Positions 57,931 through 64,000 of a DNA stretch of 64,000 nt are shown here, piece by piece; position 1 is the stretch's first letter; each line of letters opens with the position of its first letter. The notes under the pieces were generated by a model. The model was given only the letters and a program-made list of their open reading frames with translations, was not told the DNA's origin and did no database searches. Source of the DNA: Benincasa hispida (Eukaryota; Streptophyta; Magnoliopsida; Cucurbitales; Cucurbitaceae); the NCBI RefSeq assembly GCF_009727055.1, contig NC_052354.1, positions 53,056,960 to 53,120,959 on the forward strand, in the 5' to 3' direction. The translations under genes were made by a program, and so were the position numbers.

Positions 57931-59183
57931 TGTTGAGGTTGATGCCCTAAATCTCGTGGTTTTGTAGTTTGTAATTGTATTGTACAAACACTTTATTTAT
58001 CTAATAAAAAAGAGGTATTTTATTTGACATTTAGTTGCATTAACACACACAAAAAAAATAAACCAAGATCGAAGGTTATCTTTTGTAACTTAAACATGTA
58101 TGTAGAAACATATAGGTTTTTCATATTTAAGTGATAATCTAAACAGTATATAGTAGAAGGATAAGGTTAGGCACTCTATCCTGAATACAACACGCATTAT
58201 AGTTATTACAATTGTTGTAAAGTGTTACAAATGATATAATCCCAATAATTCATGTGGAGACATGCGAGCAGGGGTATTTTATGCAAAGAGTTTATATAAG
58301 ACCAGACCACAAAATGATTAGTATCTCTATATAACACCGTTGTTAGTAGAGATTTACATTTCATCACAATGACCATAAGTGATTTGACCTGAATCTTGAG
58401 TGAGTTGTAAACTTCTGCCTATAGAAGTGGTCCTTTGATTTGTATGGGTGAGAATAACCAGTTTCGCTGACTCAATATGCCTATCATTTTAAGGATTCAT
58501 TTGTTTGGGGAGTTAGAAATCCAGCTTCACAAGAAGGAATTCACTCCTTCCCTATTCTTAAGGTAAGTAGTGAACTTGCTCCCTTAAGAGTTTATCCAAG
58601 ACTTAAACAATGTAGCACCACACCCTCTCCACTTGAAATGAGTTTGGTTATAGTTGGACTATAACTTTTTGTTCATTAGAGAGATATGTGGTACTTAAGG
58701 AGTTAGATGTAATTACAGGGGCAAAACGGTAATTTTGACCCATCTGTACTTATGAGTAAGTTATGAAGGGTCGATGCCCTATTGATTGGTTATATCTAGT
58801 GGATACAAAAAATTATCTATAGTGCGAAGAGTGCAGCTGTCGGTCTTTAGTGGAGTGACCGACAGTTAATGAAAGTTGATTAATTCAATTAAAGAGTTTA
58901 ACTGATTAATCAAGTATCATTGGAGCTTTAATCAATAGGTTCAAAAGGTCCCCTTACTAGCTCAATTGGGATTAAAGAGAATTGAATTAATTTGGATTAA
59001 TTTGAATTGTTCAAATTAATAAAGAAAATTAATTATATAATTAAAATGAATTATAAGAAATGCAAATATTATAATGTATATGATACATTATAATATAAAG
59101 TTTTATTTGGGAGAAAAATATTTGAATATGATTCAAATATTAATATGAATTTGATTTATATTTAATAATTAATACTATAGGTT
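57931..59183 (+). repeat. Copia 2, 3' LTR first part
   Basis: Starts TGTTGAGGTTGATGCCC and follows the family to 59183, where a reverse LTR of another Copia family begins. LTR-like sequence resumes at 61011. Confidence 0.75.
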
Positions 59184-61010
59184 TGTTGGAATGTACCAGC
59201 ATGCAGCGGAAGCGACTAGGATTCTTAAGCACTCAAATTCATTAATTTTGGCAAAAACTAAAGCATGCTATAGTAGAAATAGATGGGTTTCAACTCATAC
59301 CTTTATAGAACTTTTTCTAAAGCTTAAATCCAGCTATAAATCTCCTCCGAATCTTGTTGTAGACCACCCCACAATCTTCCCTACTATCCTCTTGGTGCTC
59401 TAGATTGAGTTGTGAGATTAAAAATAAGTTGAAATAAAGGGAATTTGGAGACAAACTCACAGAAGCAACCCAATGAAGAACTCTTTCTTCTCACGAATTT
59501 TTTAGAGAAATTCTATCGATTGAATTGCCTCAAAATCACTCCAATCTCTTTAATACATTGCATATCATCATGCAATGAGTATGGCTGCATGAGATGCAAC
59601 TCATACTTGGAGTAATTGAAGACCAAGATGGTGAGTTTAGTGTGATCTACTTGAAGAAGACATTGGAGAAAACCAATTTTTCATTATGTGTTTTTCTCTT
59701 CTTTTTCAACTTTTGATAAATTGATTTCATAAATCAATTTATTTTAAAATTAAAAAATATTATTAATTTTAAATTAATTTTCTTGATAAAATTAATAAAC
59801 AATCATTTAAATAATTTAATTAATTCTAATTAATTTAATATCAAATATTAAATTAATTTTACACAATTCCATCTTCAAATATTTAAATCATACTTAAATA
59901 TTATTTCTCCAATTCTATTTAATTTTAATTTGAATGTTTCAAATTAGCTTATCACGGTACTCTAGAGCTAATCTATTTATAAGCTAGTAGGGAGACCTCG
60001 CGGACCTACAGATCATGGGCTCCAACGATCCGAAATTAATTGGCTAAACTCATTAGACCTAACTAACCCCCATTCGTTAACTAATGGGTTACTCCATTAA
60101 AACCCATAGCTGAACTCCCCTCACTGTAGATATATTATGTCCACTCGATATAACCATGATTAGTAAGTTAACCCTTCGCAGGTTGTTCATAATAACGGTT
60201 GGGTCGAATATCTGTTTTACCCCTGAAATTACCTTTTATTCCTTAAGTCCTACTGATCCTCTAATGAACAAAAGATTTATGATCCAATCAACAAATCGAA
60301 TCTCTTTCTAGTCAATGAGAGGGTGAGGCCTCTTGTTCAAGCCCAAAAATCAGCACTTCAAAAGAACAACCTTTCTACTATCCCTAATCGGGTAGGAGTG
60401 AATTCCATCCTGCAAAGCTATGTCCTCAGCTATTCATCCGGTCTTATCCCCAAAATGGGAGGCTTATTGAGTAGAGACGTTGGTCTACTCTCTCCGTTTG
60501 CAGATCAAAGGATAATCCCGAACAAACAAGAATTCATAGTTAGCTCAGAATTAAGGTCAAGTTACCAAGTTCATCGCTTTGAAATAGTCAGTCTTAAGCA
60601 GTAAACAATGTTATAAAATAATAGTGACTAGTTTCGTGGTCCGATCTTGTACAAAACTCATTTGCATAGGATACCCCCACTCCTCATGTCATAACATGTA
60701 TGAATTAAGATCACATTGTTTGTAGCACTTTACAACTCTTTGTAATAACTACAGAGTAGGCCACATCCAATAGTGTTACCAGAATAAGACACCCAACCTT
60801 ATTCATATACTATAAATCATTTTTTACTATTTACTTGAACTTGATCCACTTTTATGTCTCCACATAATGTTCAAATACTCATGTAATAGTCAAAGGACTT
60901 TTAGGTTTATTGGATTTCTAATAAGCAATATATTCAATAACAACTTATTAAATTTTAAGAATAAGTTCTACTGTTTGCAAATTACGAGTTTTAGGACATA
61001 AAACACAACA
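59184..61010 (-). mobile_element. Reverse Copia LTR (second family), uninterrupted
   Basis: 1827 bp, minus strand TGTTGTGTTTTATGTCC ... GTACATTCCAACA. Same family as 50180-53783. Flanks AGGTT and AGATC are not a clean duplication, so the site may be rearranged. Likely a solo LTR. Confidence 0.72.
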
Positions 61011-61388
61011 AGATCAAATGAGAAAATTTCAAACTATAGGTTATATCATGTGTGACATAATATAAACTATAAGTTATATTTTATATTAGACATAACAATG
61101 GTTTTAATATTTTATATTTATATATCTATCTATCTATCTCTCTCTCTCTCTATATATATATATGTCAAATCAAATTAAAGTTTTTAATTTAATTATTAGG
61201 TAGAGATTTATTTGATAATTTTTTTCTGTTATTTTCTCATTTTAATGTATGGAAGTAGAAGTGCAAAAGAGATGGAACATGGATCATCTTCTTCTTGCAT
61301 TTAAAAGGACACAAATTAGAACACAAGAGTAAGCAGTGTTATTTCGTTCTCTACTCTCTCCCAAATTAATCATCGTCCCATTCCAAAT
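61011..61388 (+). repeat. Copia LTR remainder with compound microsatellite
   Basis: A/T-rich LTR sequence ('caaactataggttatat') leading into coding sequence of a third Copia copy at 61389. A TATC/TC/TA compound microsatellite lies at 61121-61163. The LTR end is not recognisable. Confidence 0.5.
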
Positions 61389-62610
61389 TTTCTGAATGAA
61401 AATCTTGAAGAGAGCATCTTTATGTCTCAACCCGAGGGGTTCGTAACTCAAGGTCAGGAGAAAAAAGTTTGCAAGTTGAATCGATCCATTTATGGGATTG
61501 AAACAACGTCCAGATATTGGAATATTATATTTGATACTGTGATCAAATCTTTTGGTTTTGATCAGAATGTTGATGAACCTTGGGTCTACAAGTAAATTAT
61601 CAATGATAAAGTAGCTTTTTTGGTATTTTATGTGGATGATATTCTACTAATTGAGAATGATATAGGGTACCTTACTGATATTAAAAAATGGTTAGAAGCC
61701 GAATTCTAAATGAAAGATTTAGGAAGACGCAATATTTGTTGGGATCCAAATTATTAGGAATCGCAAGAATAGAACGTTGGCTCTGTCTCAACGACAAAAT
61801 GTTGACTCGATATTCGATGTAGAACCTTAAGAAGGGTTTATTACCTTTCAAACATGGGGTTCACTTGTCTATGGAACAGTGTCCTAAAACATCTCAAGAA
61901 ATTGAGGATATGAGATGTATTCCCCTATGCCTCAACTGTGGGCAATTTAATGTATGCTATGCTATGCATTAGGCTAGACATTTGTTATGCGGTGGGAATC
62001 GTCAGTAGGTACCAGTCCAATCTAGGGTTAGACCACTAGACTGCGGTTAAGAACATCCTCAAGTATCTTAAAAGAATGAGGGACTACATTCTGGTATATA
62101 GAGCTAACGATTTGATCCTTACGAGATATACAGATTCTGATTTTCAAACTGATAAGGATTCTAAGAAATCTATGTTAAGATCAGTGTTTACCCTGAATGG
62201 GAAAGCTGTAATATGGCGTAGCATCAAGCAAGGATGCATTGCAGACTCCACTATGGAGGCTGAATATGTTGTTTCTTGTGAAGTAACAAAGAAAACAGTT
62301 GGGCTCAAGAAGTTTCTAAGTGATTTGGAAGTCATTCCAATCATGGACTAGCCTATCATCTTATACTGTGACGACAGTGGGGCAGTAGCCAACTTAAAGA
62401 ACTTCGCAGCCACAAACGAGGAAAACATATTGAGAAGAAGTATCACCTAATATGGGAGATTGTGCAAATAGGATATGTGATTGTGAAAATAGGAGATGTG
62501 ATCGTCACAAAGATCGCTTCGGAACACAACATCACTGATCCATTTATGAAGGCTCTCTCGGCTAAAGTATTCGAGAGTCTTAGTCTACGAGACATGTACA
62601 TTGTATAATT
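61389..62610 (+). pseudogene. Copia 3 RT and RNase H
   Basis: Begins in mid-RT with FLNENLEESIFMSQPEGFVTQ, KKVCKLNRSIYGLKQ, DQNVDEPWVYK, then FYVDDILLIEND (catalytic pair kept). RNase H includes MYAMLCIRLDICYAVGIVSRYQ, an open stretch from 62076 with ADSTMEAEYVVSCEV, YCDDSGAVAN, and IASEHNITDPFMKALSAKVFES. About 62463-62510 holds a 21-bp in-frame tandem duplication ('ataggatatgtgatt' / 'ataggagatgtgatc'). The N-terminal half of the polyprotein is missing. Confidence 0.8.
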
Positions 62611-62727
62611 TAGGACAAGTGGGTATATGGATGCCCTAGTTTATAAATTTATTTACCATTCTCGTTGTTTTGGGTTATTGATATTATGTACTTCTCACTA
62701 ACTAGAGTTTTAGTTCAAGTGGGAGTT

Positions 62728-64000
62728 AGTTGGGTTTCATGCCCTAAAACTCGTAGATAGTAAATGTAAATAATTTACAATCATCAATAAAGAGTTATTG
62801 ATGTTATTTCAATAAGTGTGATTGATTTTATTACATGTGTTTTGTCTTAATAACCTTAAATCCAATAAACTAACATCCTAGGTTGTCTTATGAGTCTTGA
62901 ACTATATGTGGAGACATACATGGATCAATGTTCAAGATATAGCCTAAGGGTCTATAGTATAAGGATAAGGTTGGGTACCTTATCCTGGTGATACTATGGA
63001 TACAATCCACTTTGTATTTGATACAGGCGCAATGATCTAATGCATTGTGTAGGCGGCATGCGAGCGGGGATATTCTTTGCAATGAGTTTGCATAAGATCG
63101 GACTGTAAAATAGTAACCATAAAATGTAACTCTGTCGACTTGTTAGGTTTCTATTTCAAAAGGATGACCTAAGCAACTTAGTCGTAATCCTGAGTGTATT
63201 ATGAACTTATGTTCACGAGGGATTGTCCTTTGATTTGTATGGGTAAGAGCAATCAGTTCACTAACTCAATATGCCTACCATTTTGAAGACAAGATCAAGT
63301 GGGGGGCTGGGAACATAATAATACAAGATTGATTTCACTTCTTCCTAACTTTAGGATAAGTAGATGAGTTCCCTAAGGTGGTGTCTCCAAGACTTGAACA
63401 AAGGGTTCTACCCTCTCATTGGCTCGAAAGAGGTTTCTGTTTAATGGTTGAACCATAAACAACTTGTTCATCAGAGGAGTACCGATACTTAAGGATACAG
63501 AGGTAACCATGGGTAAAATGATAATTTGACTCAACTGATGTTACGAACACTCATGAAGGACTAACTTGATGTTATTGGTCTAAATCTGTGGATACGAAAA
63601 TATATCTGCAGAAAGAAGAGTGCAATTGTGGGTTTTTAGTGGAGTGTACCCACAGTTAACGAATATTGATTAAAGTGGTTAATGAGTTTAGCCAATTAAT
63701 CTCATATTGTTGGAGTTTCTAATCTTTATGTCCATGAGGTCCCTTCCTAGCTTGTAAAGGGAATTGAGGTAATTATGTCTTGAATTGAGTTTGAAATGTT
63801 TAAATTCACTTAAGAAAATAATATAATGATACATTATAATAAACTTTATGATATAAATTTAATTTTCGATATGATTAAAATTAATTTATGGGAAAATTAA
63901 ATATTTGAAGGAGTTCAAATATCAATTTAATATGAATTGGATTCATATTAAAACTATAGATTAAAATTAATGTGTATTAGATGCACATTAAAACTATAGG
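62728..64000 (+). repeat. Copia 3, 3' LTR, runs off the window
   Basis: Preceded by 'caagtgggag'. Starts TAGTTGGGTTTCATGCCC (TGTTGGG changed) and follows the LTR family ('acatgcgagcgggg'-like, 'tatatctgcagaaagaagag') to the window end. Confidence 0.72.

Noticed and set aside
59179..61015. Target duplication around the reverse LTR
   Set aside because: AGGTT and AGATC match at only two of five positions (A and G), too weak to claim.

Overview
The window looks like nuclear DNA of a dicot plant. It is AT-rich, holds one intron-bearing housekeeping gene and is otherwise filled with nested LTR retrotransposons. A cucurbit is plausible from the style of the Copia LTRs and the gene, but this is an impression only. 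No prokaryotic features, RNA genes or CRISPR arrays were seen.

Host gene (1756-7433, minus strand). Ten exons with canonical GT..AG introns join into a 348-codon reading frame for a Golgi-type nucleotide-sugar transporter, closest in my judgement to the UDP-GlcNAc transporter UGNT1. Its introns carry a SINE-like repeat and foldback elements. The flanks (1-1755 and 7434-10828) are non-coding; the second is rich in foldback (MITE-like) elements built from 'acaatttagtcc' motifs.

Nest 1 (10829-45308, about 34.5 kb). A Del/Tekay-type Ty3/gypsy element forms the outer layer. Its two LTRs (10829-12861 and 42933-45308) are flanked by the same 5-bp duplication, ATTAA. Its 5' LTR holds a 492-bp hAT-type element and is cut by an Angela-type Copia element starting at 12862. 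The 5' LTR of that Copia is split by a solo LTR of its own family (13281-15338, duplication GTGTT). The Copia reverse transcriptase stops at 22348, and its missing half lies on the opposite strand at 37438-38242. An LTR of the same family sits at both breakpoints, which suggests an inversion between inverted LTR copies. Inside this lie an Athila-type gypsy element (24159-33755, 5' LTR truncated) and further reverse-oriented gypsy LTR fragments.

Nest 2 (about 48035-64000). Three more broken Copia copies occur here, with forward LTR fragments, two reverse LTRs of a different Copia family (50180-53783 and 59184-61010), a gypsy-like solo LTR with two minisatellites, and a solo Copia LTR (54408-56244, duplication GTTGT). 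The window ends inside a Copia 3' LTR.

Every transposon reading frame is broken by stops, frameshifts or deletions, so none looks autonomous. I found no new protein-based system. The most unusual observations are the split and inverted Copia element, repeated 'acgatcgt' clusters in Copia LTRs and leader, and a leader block with a splice-acceptor-like end that is copied into one LTR.
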